Origin: Macrobrachium rosenbergii
Lineage: Eukaryota; Arthropoda; Malacostraca; Decapoda; Palaemonidae
Assembly: GCF_040412425.1 (NCBI RefSeq)
Contig: NC_089744.1
Location: 39,459,599-39,523,598, forward strand
Length of the DNA: 64,000 nucleotides
Direction: 5' to 3'
This document shows positions 12,806 through 24,473 of this stretch, in pieces (position 1 is the stretch's first letter; each line of letters begins with the position of its first letter). The notes under the pieces were generated by a model. The model worked only from the letters and a program-made list of their open reading frames with translations, ran no database searches and had not been told where the DNA came from. The position numbers and the translations under genes are program-made.

Positions 12806-13836
12806 ATACAAATCTTTTACTGCAAAAACAGCAAAATTTCAATAAAACTTTATTTCACTTACTGAATAAACTATAATACTGATCTATTATTATCGTAATA
12901 TGTATAAAAAAAACATGACTGCCTTGGCATCTGTAATTTTTACCATAGGTACGTGTTGCCATATTTTTTATTTCTCTGATTTACTGAACCGTGCTTCATT
13001 AAAAGTTTAGTAGTTGACTCTATGATTATCACACATATTATAACAGTACACAAGAGAATATTTTATCACTGCTGATGTTTCACTTCTAATCACCGTAAAA
13101 ATATTTCATATGTGAGCAACACAAGGTTACTGTTATTCTCCACCCCAGCTTGTCAAGTCAAGGCTTGTCACCAGCTGCTGTGCTGAGACACACACTCTCT
13201 CTCTCTCTCTCAATTAAAAAAATATTTTCCTAATTCTTTCAGTCATAGTGAGCCTCAATCAGCTGATTCTCAGAAAGTAAACATTACAAATGTGGGACAA
13301 TCTTTTTTCTATACATATTACGATGATCTTCTTCTTCTTCGTTTAACGTGCTTTTTCCCATTTTTCATATGGGGTAAGCATGATAACAGATCAAAATAAT
13401 AATACAATATAAATGGATTCTGTAAGTGAAATAACATTAATGTGTTTACATTAATATTAATATTTGAAAATTAGTAAATCATTGTAACATGTACATACAC
13501 AAGAGAATATTTTATCACTGTTGATGCTTGGGACAAACATTTTTCAGAAGACAAAAATACACTTTACAATACATAATGGCTAATGTATTTTGCTGTATTT
13601 ACATTAATATTACAGTACGGTACTGCACTGTAATCAGTACAGTAAAATCACAATTTTTGAAAGTAAATTATATTTTTCTAGCGTAGGCTGGAAACGGCTG
13701 TTAAACTCTTGAGCAAGGTGGTTAGGCAGTAACTACTGCCATGTAAGCGGGAATACCCGCCTGCCTGGATGTAAACATTCCAGTTTGCCTTTCGGTACAG
13801 GTTCAGATTGAGGGGTGACATAAGGTGGGCATAATA

Positions 13837-13945
13837 TGTAATGTAAAGGACCTCAGGTTTGTATAGTTAGGAAAAATACAATTTACTTTCAAAAATTGTG
13901 ATTTGTTCCGACAATATACAAACTGTCGGTCTTTTACATCAGGAA
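13837..13945. repeat. Internal complementary region of the 13.6-20.2 kb element
   Basis: The centre, acaatttactttcaaaaatt, is the reverse complement of the left terminus. The following part, ending gtcggtcttttacatcagg, is complementary to the right terminus cctaatgtaaaggactt at about 20128-20145. Confidence 0.7.
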
Positions 13946-16900
13946 GACTCACTGGTTGGAGGGAGGAATCTTAGTGAGTCTCCTGAACTGAATGGAGTTC
14001 TGCACACCTGGGCTACTCCTCGTTAAAAGAGCAAGGAGGAGTACTGTGCCTCTGACATATTGATCAGAGTGTAGGAACTGCAAGATCAAATGTCAAATAC
14101 TGGACCTTTTCGCATGAGTGAGGAAACCTAACTCCTACGAAATAGGCTGGAAGGTTCTAGAGTCGGAAGCAGTAAGGAAAAGTCGAGATAGGATTCCCTT
14201 ATTGCCAGTCTCTCCTTCCTCCCCTTGCTAGAGGAAGGAATGGAATTGCTTCTATGATTCTAAAAACAAATAGAACAGGTGCGCGATGTGTAGTCTTACC
14301 GCATCAGTGCCAGATCCAGCAACTATTGGCTCAAGTCCTATTCTCATCCCAAAGGAGGAGAAGTAGGAGGACGGGGAAGGAGGTGGAAGAGAGGCCAGTC
14401 ATTCTCAGTATCCTTCTCACTTCCAGAACCAACACCTTAAGCGAGATGCTACTTGTCCTCTTGAAGGTGCTGGGTAAGACAGCACAACTTGTTGAGCAGC
14501 CACCATAGGGCCAAGGAAAAAAGGTTCCAAGGGTCTGTGGGCAAGACCACAGGAAGACAAGAGTGTGGTCTATGAGACCATGTCTTGCTTCCAGACCGAC
14601 AGAAACTTCCAGAATGCGAGGGATGGACCAAGCCATTGACTTTGTGAGCTCTCGGATGGAAAGTACTGGTATCGTTGTTGCCAGCTGCCGAGTACCTCCT
14701 TTGATCGCTACACGAAGCCAGGAGAAAGGTGTGTCCTTAGACACTTCTTCCTTGGGAGAATGAGTACTAGCGAAAACGTCAATGACATCCAGGTTAGGAA
14801 TGTTGAGCCTTTTGGAAAGTACCACAGCTCCCTAATAGGACAAAGTAACAAATGATCTGGATCAACGACACAAAGTCCAAGGGGGAGGGGAACAAGAAGG
14901 ACTCGAACCCAACAATAGATGCTGATGGATTCAGAGTCCACCTATGACATCCGAGAAGGAGTCGAGGTATGATCCCCATCCTTGTTCTTCCATCTTCTGC
15001 GCCAAGGCCGGAGCAAGATGAGAGATGGTCCTCAGAGGGCACATCTCTATCCGACGACTCTCGTGCGGGCTCATGAAAGGCATGGGACAGGAACCCTAAA
15101 CGAGAGTCACATGCCACCCAGGGAACAGTTCCCTGGGACAGCACAACCAAAGAAGCTTCTCGTCCTTAGCTAAGTCTTGACTGAGGAGAGAAGGCTACTT
15201 CAGATAGAAGACTAGGTCGCAAGGCCTACGTTCTTCACAAAAGAAAAGGAGAGAAGCAACCCTCGGTGGAGAAGACAATGAAGTCCAGACTTGAAGAGTG
15301 ACTCTGACCCGAAAAGAAGTTCTGTCAACAACACCCACCAGCGAAGATGGATCCAGTCTGGGACAGTGTTGCAGAAGACTTCAAGAGGTATCCAGCTATA
15401 TCTGTTGCTGCTCAGCGAGAAAGCCTGTGCTTGCAAGAAAACCTGGAAAGGTCTCCTAGTCCCGAACACACCGGGATGTACTGCCTGAAGAACTGCTTCT
15501 TGTGTAGCTGCTACAGGAGGTTGGGTCAAGCAGAAAGGTGAAAGGCGAAGTCTTCCGGCATTTGTCTGTAACTCGGGGTAAGCAATGCTTGTGAACCCCT
15601 AAGGAAACAGACAAATACGGAGGGAAAAAGGTAAATATCGATTTTTTCCCAAAAAGACAGCATGCCTCACCGTAACGGCCCCTAGGTCTGGTACGGAGGA
15701 GCGAGAAAAACTACCAACTTGTTGTGCAGGGAGGCCACAGAAAGATGGTAGGGATTTCTCAGTCAAGCAGTCTCTTCATGAATCTTCGTGAAGAAAAGAG
15801 TGAGCAGCACGTTCCGTCCCAATCACTCAAACCCAAGGCCAAGCTCGCCTACCAATACATCCCCACCGGGAATGCATCTGGCTAACTGAGATGTCGAGTG
15901 TGCAATAAAACACTCAAGTATCTCAAAATGTCATCAGATGAAACAGGAGGAAAAATCGATTCCCTCTTGTTTGTCGACAAATGCCAATAAAGTGGTTTTG
16001 TTGTTCAACGAAACCACCGAGTGTCGCAAAACTCATCCTGAATTCTCGGAAGGCCAAAAGGCTGCCTTGAGCCCAGGATGGTGATGAGAAGGTACTATCG
16101 TCTCAGTCACACACCTTCAAGACATGGTCTTACCGGTGTGCGCCTATTCCTCGATCGGTGAATCCGTAAGTAGACATGAAGAGGGGAATATGCAAGCATA
16201 TTCGAAGGATCCTTCAATCAAGCATTAGCCTAACTCTTTTCTCATACTTCGAAGAGGCAAGAAGGACGGAGGAATGGAAGCAGACCTCCATTCTCCACCA
16301 TGGGGAAGCTTCTGCAAGATGACAGGATACCGAGACAATTAGCTCCAGCCGGGAGAGGAGGCAGGATGGAAGTTTGCCGAAAAGAATTGCTGAGATCTAA
16401 GGGAAATAGATACTTCTGAAGGAATCCATTCCCAGGTCTCGGCAATGTTGCTGCCAGCTCCAGAGACTTGATAAGTATCATTTCATCCAGGCATCAGCAG
16501 TAGGAGAACTTCTTCCTGGTTGATACTTCTTTCTCTCTTCCCTTCTTCCCTCCTCCCTTATGGAAAAGAGGGTGGAAAGAAACACAGTTATGTGCACTTT
16601 CCTAGAAGGGAGGAAGAGGGCTATGTGTTCCGCAATCTTCTTCCGAAGCCTGGGACTTCTTAGGAGTTGAGGGGGGCTGGCTTGAACTCAATGTCGAGTC
16701 GAGATGACTAAGACCAAAAGGACAAGGCAGTGCCCTGGTACGAACCTTGGTTACCGAAGTATCTAGCAAATCTCTGAAAGAGAAAGGCAGAACCAAGTAA
16801 AGGTTCGTTCTTATGGGTCGAGACAACTCGGGACTTACGAAACCGGAGATCTGAATTGGGACAAAGTCCTTCTTCTTAGCACCAGAATTGCCCACAGAAC

Positions 16901-18439
16901 TGCAGTCGGCAAGACCCTTTGAGGCAAGAAGAATTCGTACTCTGTCGAGGCAGGGGAGACGCTTGGTGTCTGGACCTGAATGAACTCCTTGAAGATTATT
17001 CATTGGGGGCACTGCAGTCCCATCCTGGGGATCCTCGCGGCGACGAATCAGCGCGAAGTTCTCAAAAAAATGAGGGTGATCGCAACTTGAAGGGGAAGAC
17101 CCTCGCTGTTTCCAAAGCGTGAAACTCCTGTACCTCTGCCCTTGGAGGGAGACCTTGACAGATCCCATGAAACCCTCCTTGGCTACCTGGTTGTACTAAG
17201 AGAGAATCGGGGGACTGACACCCAAAGCACGCCAGGCAGCCGAACTCCGAAGATAAATTCACCGGAGCTCTCTCTGTCCATCTCAGGCCTCTCAAAACAA
17301 CCGAGAGGAGAAGAGAATAGGTGAGGAGAAAGAGTGCCCCTACCTTCCCTGCCAGTAAGACTAGCAGGAAAGGCAGACCGTAAGCGATAATCAACCAAAG
17401 GAGATTACTGCCACACAGGGGAAGAAGAGCACTTGTGCTGTGGCAAAGCGCTTTCCTGGGAAAAACAGACTTCCCAAAGTTCACTCGAACAGAGCCGAGA
17501 ACCCAATTCAGAAACACTGAGTGGGGCCGAGCCGAGACGCACTGAACCGAGCCGATCACGCGAACGCGATCCGACTGGGAGTCAGGCGGGGCGAGCCAAA
17601 GCCAAGCCACCAGGGGCTGGGCGGGGCGGGCAAGCCGAGCCAAGCCGATCGTGCAAACACAATCAGCACTGGACAGGGCGGAACTCGTCTACTTTGAACT
17701 ATTGCTAGTTTCCCAAACTCTAAATTCCTTCAAGGCCAAGGCCCTTCGAGACAAAGGTTCAAAGGGGAATTCTGTGTCTGCTATCCTGCATGCTCGAGCC
17801 CGAAGGTTCAAGACAAGAGGATGAAACCTGACCAAGCAACCGAAGCAGCTGGCGGGCAGTATTGAGACACCTGGCGTCCCGGCACCCAGACACCCAACAC
17901 TTTCTCCCATCCTGTGCCTCTCGTCAGGAGAGCGCTCGTGATTCATAGAATTCGAGCAACCCACGAGACTCCCAAAAATTGGGAGCAGCTGCTTTCGGTT
18001 TCCTAAGAAATCGAAAAGAGCCAGGCACAGAACCAGATTTAGACACAGACTTCCAAGATTGGCAATGAAGAGGCCGCGCTCTTGCGGCTCCCGAAACACC
18101 AGACCCCACAGGAGAATGGAAATCGGTTCCCACCAGAGGGTGGGAAAAGCAAACAGGATCACAAACTGAGGTCTGTGTGCCCGCGGCTCCTGAAACACAA
18201 AACCCAGGGTTATGCAAATCGGTTTCCTAACCCCAAGGCTGGGAAGAACCAAAGAGAGACCCACTGCCTCCTCAGAAGGAGGCAGTACCTAGACGTCCAA
18301 GGGCATCAAGGGTAAAGAAGCAGCCTTCCTCTCCCTCAGCCAACAGAGGTCTGTCTGGATTCCGGGACCCCCTTGGACCTCAGGAGAGGAAGGGAAGAGG
18401 CAGCAGAAGACGAAATCACAGATAAGTTGAAGAATTGGG

Positions 18440-18900
18440 CGGCTACTTCCACAGGGCAGCTTCCTTCACCTTCACTCCGACACCTTTTACAGGCTGGTGG
18501 GCGGCTACTTCCACGGGGCAGCTTCCTTCACCTTCACTCCGACACCTTTTACAGGCTGGTGGACACGAAACATCATAACCTCCAAGGCAGGTAGGCAGGA
18601 ACACAACGGATGAGGCCAGGACACCACCACCAGGAGAAGCAGCAGGCACGATCAGGACAGCCGATGCAGGAGCTATGGCAGCGGTTCAGAAGGCAGGAGC
18701 TACCGCAACGGCCAGGAACGTCGCTTCCACAGGGCGACTTCCTTCACCTTCACTCCGACAACTTCTACAGGATGGTGGACATCATAACTTCCTGGACAGC
18801 TAGGCAGGAACACAACAGAAGTGGCCCCAGGCACAACCACCAGGAGAAGCAGTAGGCACGATCAGGACAGCTGATGCAGGAGCTACGGAAACGCTTCGGA
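18440..18900. repeat. Tandem duplications inside the DIRS-like element
   Basis: A unit of about 63 bp containing cttccttcaccttcactccg occurs twice in tandem at 18440-18561. A longer unit of about 240 bp, beginning with the same block and running through aggcaggaacacaac and gcaggagctac, recurs from about 18720. Confidence 0.7.
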
Positions 18901-20800
18901 AGACAGGAGCTACAACGACGGCCAGGAACATCACACGAAAGTCACCAGCAGCGACAGGAACGATCAGGGCGGCTGCGGCAGAAGACCAGGAAGAGCTGCC
19001 CAGAGACTGTCGTCGAGTTAACAGGAGCATAACACAGGAAACAGCAGGCACAGATGGGCCACAGATATGGCAGAAGCAGTGCCACAGCATACATGAAGGC
19101 CAGCAATGACAGCAATCGATCTACATCAGCAGGAACAGTGTCGGAACGATCCCAACGTGAAACTGTCATTCCAACCAGGTACCATGGTCAGTCTCAAAGC
19201 AACAATGAATAAACGTCGGGACTCCATCATGCAAGATACCCCCTGAAATATCCAGCCAACTATTGCTGCATCTGCGATGCTCACTGTCAACCAGAAAGAA
19301 AAAGCAAAGATGATTAGCAGAGGGAGACTCCTCTCGCTACGAGGGGAACTGCCCTATGCAGCGAGAGGAGGCCCCTAGAAGAGGTGGCCCAACTGCCCAT
19401 GCCCCCCCTCCCCTCCTCGCGGTCTTCACCCGACGAGCGAGTGAAGAGGACAAAGGGGAGATAAGGAAGAATCTACAGGGAGAGAGAAGGATGGAGGGGA
19501 GGCCACCAAGGGTGCCGTGGAAGCAGAGCATATACCGCCGACACCCGCAACCTCCCCCGACTGCAACTCAAAGCATAGGCAGCGAGAACAACACTCAGCA
19601 CAAGTAGGAAGGAAGTAGTCATGCCCCTTGAACATGGAGGGCAGAAGCCAAGGACGGGAAGTGAATTCTTGCGTCCCGATCACTGTAGGGGAGTGAAGGT
19701 ATTACGTCCCAATCTAATATCTCTGAACGTACAGGGGAACGCCTTCAGTATCTAAATAAGGGGCTACTGGAAGAGAAGCATTGCCACTCGGTTACGCTTC
19801 TCTAAATACGCCCTTGGCCGTCAAATCCAAGACACAGCGCAGGGGAATGACAGCTTATGCAAGGTTATCACAAATCGTGGGTTTGTATTAATAAATATCA
19901 AACACACGTAATACATACACAAAAATACAGAAAGATCCCACCGGGATAATAAGAGCTTAATGACAGTCAGGCAGGGAGATCCGAAACCACGTCTGCAATG
20001 CATGACGGCCGAAAGCAAACTGGAATGTTTACATCTGGGCAGGCAGGTATTCCCGCCTACCTGGCAGTAGTTACTGCCTAACCACCTTGCTCAAGAGTTT
20101 AACGGCAGTTTCCAGCCTACGCTGAAAGTAATTCCTAATGTAAAGGACTTACGGTTTGTATTATCGTGTCAGAATAAATGTATTCATTCACAAAAATGCT
20201 AACATGAAAATACGTATGCAGATCACCATGATGTAAGCAATATGTACTGACAGTAGTTACATCATTCTACAAATTACCCATATATTTTAGATATGCTCTG
20301 AACTCATCCTAAAACACTTTACTGTACTGTAATATCATTTCAAAACCATCTTAGAAAATACAAAAAATCAATAAAATACACAGTTGCGCAGTACACGAAT
20401 ACCCTCACGCAGTTCTCTGCTAAGACTTAAAGTGTTAGTGCATAGCTGTAAGTCATATTATGTACCTATATATTTTTAAGGCTAACACTGGAAGATGACT
20501 TTGAAATATTAGATTTATTTTACGATGATAATTTAAGGTATATTTGGTGTTTGAACTATTAAAATAGGCAGTTATAAGCATTTTTAGAGGTGGGTCTTTG
20601 GTGTCTGAATTATCTAAATAACCAGTTATAAGCATTTTTAGAGGGGGATACCAACAACGTGGATTTTTGCTTAATGCGGGTGGTTGTGGTCCTTATCCCC
20701 CCCACGATTACCAGGAACCCACTGTAATTTTTTTTTGTTTTCTGGGGTCAAGTACAAATATGAAATCTAATATAAGCACAATTCCTTACATTATACATAC

Positions 20801-20966
20801 CGAAACTATCCTGTTGGCAATTACAGGCATGAAAGACATGGATGGAAAAGAGGGATAAGCCTGGGCTGATGAATCAAGAGCAGATCTCTTTGGTGGTCCT
20901 GGATGTGGCTGGAGACTACTGACAGGTAATTCCTGTCCCCTAATAGCTGCTCCACATAAAACATAT
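20801..20966 (-). CDS. USP24: USP24-like exon I (variable linker)
   Basis: A 166 nt exon. Its first base completes the Arg codon from exon H; 55 codons follow, ending in phase 0. Acceptor tttttcag, donor gtatgt. The peptide reads RYVLCGAAIRGQEL, then a Pro/Ser-rich, less conserved stretch, SLQPHPGPPKRSALDSSAQ, ending VIANRIVS. This suits the variable segment after the EVDYE block. The next exon should begin in phase 0 at a coordinate below 20801; I found no candidate down to position 1, so the next intron appears longer than 20 kb. Confidence 0.85.
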
Positions 20967-21374
20967 CTGAAAAACATTTCACACAATTAGAAAAGTAACT
21001 GACTTAAAATACAATACAAAGCTTAATTCTGCACAATAACAATTAGCAAATCTGCATTCAGTATAATCAAATCCACTCTTAAATTATTGAACAAATTTTG
21101 TCAAGCTCCAAAAAAGCATGTAGTAGAATCATTTATGCTACTAATTACTTGTTTTATTACTCTCATTATTCATTACTGTCACCATACATTCTTACATATG
21201 ATTTTCCCTTTATCGAATTGGAGGTTTAATGAGTTCCCCATTCTCTTCAATCAGGCTTTTATTGGGTGCCACTCTGGTCCAGATCTTCATCTCTGGATAT
21301 CTATTTTCCAAGCATTTTCATGGTAAAAAAAGAGGCTCAATAAGATATGCAAAATATAGAAAATAAATGCCTAC

Positions 21375-21565
21375 CTTAATATCTGCAAAGCGATGAGATA
21401 TACATTTTGGCGGATCTCATAATCAACTTCTTGTGGCAATGAGTCTCTTTGTAAAAGTGTTGAAATGAGACTCAACCCTCCACACAACAAAAACTCTTCA
21501 CAGAAGTGGGCATTGCCATTCACAGTGCCATCTGATGCAATGGGCATTATTTTTCCAGACAGAAC
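21375..21565 (-). CDS. USP24: USP24-like exon H (VLSGK...EVDYE block)
   Basis: A 191 nt exon, 63 codons plus two bases. Acceptor tctacaag, donor gtaggc. The peptide starts VLSGKIMPIA, directly continuing LYNLE of exon G. It carries FCEEFLLCGGLSLI and QRDSLPQEVDYEIRQNVY, which agree closely with the FCE-FL-GGLSL and QRDS-P-EVDYE-RQ motifs of animal USP24. USP9X has a different sequence here (NFLPNADMETR as I recall), which is the main reason for calling USP24. Confidence 0.93.
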
Positions 21566-21901
21566 CTTGTAGAAAAAAACAAGACTTATTACTCTAAAAA
21601 CCAGGCTTACAAACTAATGTTCAGCCTTGCTTGACAAAAATTGTAAAAACACAATAATATAGTTTAAAGAATCACATCACCATGTCCTAAAATACCTTAA
21701 TCCTAATCCAATTGCTACAATATGGTATACACTATTTCTCAGTAGGATAATCATTCTGTGACACCCACTTTTATGTAACCAACGGTCAACCGCAATAAAA
21801 TTTTACAACTGCAACATATACACATTCTAATTTGACATACATCATTATTTTTTATAAAATAATATATCTCAATGTAAAACATGACAACATGAAACCAATA
21901 C

Positions 21902-22157
21902 CTCAAGATTATACAATAATCTAAAAGGAGTAATATCAGGTGCATTTGGATCCAGTAGAGATCTCAAGACTTCTTTGCCTGATTCTCGGTCTTTTTCTTT
22001 GTCTCGAATTTTGTCTTTTTTGGCAGGTGACCCATAAGGTGTTGTTCTTGGACTAGCATCTGAACTGGTTCCAGCAGTACAGATAGAATCAAATTTGTTG
22101 GAAACAGTTGGATCAGTAGGAATTAGGTACAGAACATGGCGTACTGCTTCTACAATC
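21902..22157 (-). CDS. USP24: USP24-like exon G (LIPTDP block)
   Basis: A 256 nt exon. One base completes the Lys codon shared with exon F, then 85 codons, ending in phase 0. Acceptor tttaatag, donor gtattg. The peptide begins IVEAVRHVLYLIPTDP, a near match to the LLLLIPTDP block of USP24. A charged linker, KKDKIRDKEKDRESGKE, follows, then VLRSLLD and PFRLLYNLE, which continues in exon H. The 8.2 kb intron between F and G holds an unrelated open frame and a Tigger-like transposon. Confidence 0.92.
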
Positions 22158-23000
22158 CTATTAAAAGAAAATGGAGTAAAACATTATTTAAAAATCTAAC
22201 ATTAACTTATTCTACAATGTATACTGCTTGAAGAAGAAATTAAGGTTCTTCCAATTTTTTTTATTCTTATTATTATTGTATCTATTTTAAAAATGCTAAC
22301 TGATTTCAAGTCAAACACCCAGACTCATAGAACAGTCCTGAAAGAATCATTCTTCAATGACGGACAAAACCCTGACCATGAAAAAGTTAAGGCAGTACGA
22401 CAGCAAAGTAGAAAAGAGTAATGGGAACAACTGAGAAGTTTAAAATAAAGCAGTCTGGTAGGAAACCAAATGGAGACTACTAGAACCTTTCAGTAGAGTA
22501 GTTTCAACAGTGTGTAATGAAATACAAACCAAAGGCAATACCTTAAATATAACAAAGAAATTAAACCTTTATTTTCAAAAGGGTGAGCCCAATGTATATA
22601 TGGATGAAAAAGAAAAGTATGTGATTAGGTGCAGTAGATGCAATGACATAGTTTAGAATTCATGATAATTGCTAGTTGCTGAAAAAGTTAAATCAATTTA
22701 GAAAGTAAAAGCAAAAGAAACTACAGTAACTGCTGACCCAGAAGTTGTTAGTACTCCATGCTGAGGTTATGAAATTACAATAGTAGAAAATTCGAGTTCC
22801 AACGCACAGCAAGGTTTCAAGTGGTTTGCAACAATTATTGGAAGATTTAAAACAATCTATTTTATCCATGACTGCCTAAGAGGGCAAATTTTTTACTCAT
22901 AAACCCTTCATTAATAGTGTCTGTTGTTTCTCAGAAAATGCCCCCCAAAAACAATTCTCTGAAGCAAGAGGAATCATTGACATGTGCATACTCCACATGT
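22158..23000. other. Intron F-G, proximal part, no gene seen
   Basis: AT-rich intronic sequence. A plus-strand stretch near 22560-22660 encodes EKYVIRCSRCND, which recalls the approach to a GIY-YIG domain, but a stop follows and nothing else supports it. Confidence 0.4.
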
Positions 23001-23239
23001 ATGTACATTCCTAAAGGTTCTGGTGTCAATCCTACTTATACTTCATCTGCCTGTCCTTGAAAGCACACTGTTGCCCAATTTGTATTATTTAATTCATCTT
23101 TTTCTTAAAACTTACACATGAAAATATAATACTGATATTTGCTGATAATAATATTCATTAACAATTAATACACTACACTTTTACTCATTTACTTGTACAC
23201 TCATCTAATCATCAAAAGTGCATGCATACTACAGCCGCA

Positions 23240-23646
23240 TTAGATGCAGAGTGATGTCTGTATGTATAAAAGTATGATAAATTTCTTACAATTAACCAAC
23301 AATTTGTTTGTTATCTTTATTTTATTTGCAAATTTAAGCTCTCAAATACTTACTATCACTGTAAGAGTTACTGACTGGAGGCACAGATGGAGTGTTAAGA
23401 AATTTACCATATCTGATCTGCTTTTGTTTTCTCTTGTAAATTACAGTAGATTTAAAATTTTTCATGCTGGCCTAGTTCCATGCTTTCACCAATTTTTTTC
23501 TGCCATACTAAAATAGCTGTACGATACAGTACTATATTTTAATAACATAATGCTTCCATGTAAACACAAATTTTTTTTTCTTGACATTCCCTTTTGAAAT
23601 TGGGGTGTCCCATATGCCCAAGGGTCTTATATACCAACAAATATGG
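23240..23646. mobile_element. Right part of a small DNA transposon, family E
   Basis: The right end gggtcttatataccaac, ending ATATGG at 23646 with TA after it, is the inverse of the left end CCATATTTGATAGCATATAA at 49511. The interior (ttctcttgtaaattacagta) matches 50230-50330. The left boundary is unclear. Confidence 0.5.
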
Positions 23647-23825
23647 TAACTGCTTCTGAATTTTCATGCAGTTCATGAGAACTGTTTCATTACTGGACAG
23701 GTCTTAGATTCTTATTCTTTGCACAATAATAACCATATATGGGCTGATGTTTTGTTGAAAAACATTGGTAATGTAATAAACCTGGTAATGTAATAACAAA
23801 GAGGCTCTCCCTTAATTTCAATTGC

Positions 23826-24470
23826 TTAAGCACACAAGACAACAGCAATATACCTCTCTAACTTCATATCAGAAAAGAATGAACCTAGTATGCCTTCCCA
23901 CCTCCAGGGAAACAACATTCTTCCTTTGGAGGAAACAGGTGAGAAGGAGCTCTGAGCTCTACAAGGGAGTTCATTTTCAACAGCACTTGAGGTAGTGGAA
24001 AGATCTGGAGAAAGAGAGAATCTCTGGTCATCCAGGTAATCTGGGATTATTATCTTCCCTTCTAGAGATGAGTCTTCCACTGGTTTTACAACCTTTTTAC
24101 CTAAATAACTTAAGAGAAACTCATAAAGGTATCCATCAGGCATTGCTGTGAGATCAATAATGAATAAAAATGTCAAGAGGTGGCAGGAAAATGGTGTTTC
24201 ATCATTACTCTCAGCCCACTGGACCAATATCTCTAAAACAGCTGTTTCAAAATGGAGATTATGGCCTCTGTTAGTCCATCCATAAGAAAAGGTGATTTTC
24301 ATTTTAGTATCAATGCATTTAAAAGATGTGTATTTCCATGCTCCTAAACATCCTGATTCCAGTAAATTTCTCCACTTTGTCTGGGCAAGGAAGATGTTCA
24401 AGTTCACGGTTTTTTGCTTTGGATTGGCTATTGCCCCACAGGTGTTTATTAGGGTTTTCCAACCGTAACA
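23826..24470 (-). CDS. Unrecognised open reading frame within a USP24 intron
   Basis: An open frame of 214 codons plus stop, from a TGT just after a TAG (24471-24473) down to TAA at 23826. It may start at an internal codon or be an exon behind the acceptor-like cattag. Composition is protein-like: CYGWKTLINTCGAIA at the start, an aromatic central part FETAVLEILVQWAES, then LLTFLFIIDLTAMPDGY and a C-terminal Ser-rich part. It is far longer than neighbouring chance frames. I do not recognise the family. It has the same orientation as USP24 but does not fit its sequence. It could be a nested gene, one exon of another gene, a retrocopy or a transposon-captured fragment. Confidence 0.4.
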   Translation of the reverse strand, partial: CYGWKTLINTCGAIANPKQKTVNLNIFLAQTKWRNLLESGCLGAWKYTSFKCIDTKMKITFSYGWTNRGHNLHFETAVLEILVQWAESNDETPFSCHLLTFLFIIDLTAMPDGYLYEFLLSYLGKKVVKPVEDSSLEGKIIIPDYLDDQRFSLSPDLSTTSSAVENELPCRAQSSFSPVSSKGRMLFPWRWEGILGSFFSDMKLERYIAVVLCA

Positions 24471-24473
24471 CTA

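Larger units (their letters stand above)
13645..20173. mobile_element. DIRS-like element with no recognisable polymerase
   Basis: The left terminal sequence, from aaatcacaatttttgaaag at about 13645 to 13830, is inverted at about 19985-20173: ggtggttaggcagtaact at the left, agttactgcctaaccacc at the right. An internal complementary region at 13837-13945 is complementary to both termini, the DIRS1 arrangement. The interior is relatively GC-rich with open frames (minus 14825-14331, 17168-16602 and 17643-17062; plus 18373-18594), but none carries RT, RNase H or recombinase motifs I can see. Either it is non-autonomous or its genes are too decayed to read. Confidence 0.6.
12492..20724. mobile_element. 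TA-flanked DNA transposon, family B relative (copy 3), split by a DIRS-like element
   Basis: The left end CAGTGGGGTCCC at 12492 follows TA at 12490-12491. The right end GGAACCCACTG at 20724 is its inverse, followed by TA. The left interior (tagagcaatattcactaattactg, CT microsatellites at 12775-12802 and 13192-13212) matches interiors near 33400-35420. The right interior (ggcagttataagcattttta) matches the reverse complement of 4170-4320. The DIRS-like element about 13645-20173 lies inside. No transposase seen. Confidence 0.62.

Noticed and set aside
16602..17643. Two long overlapping minus-strand frames (188 and 193 codons)
   Set aside because: They lie in a relatively GC-rich transposon interior where stops are rarer; no motif recognised, and overlapping frames on both strands are equally open.
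22300..22680. Possible Penelope-like GIY-YIG remnant (EKYVIRCSRCND)
   Set aside because: Only a short motif resemblance, followed by a stop, with no reverse transcriptase sequence nearby.
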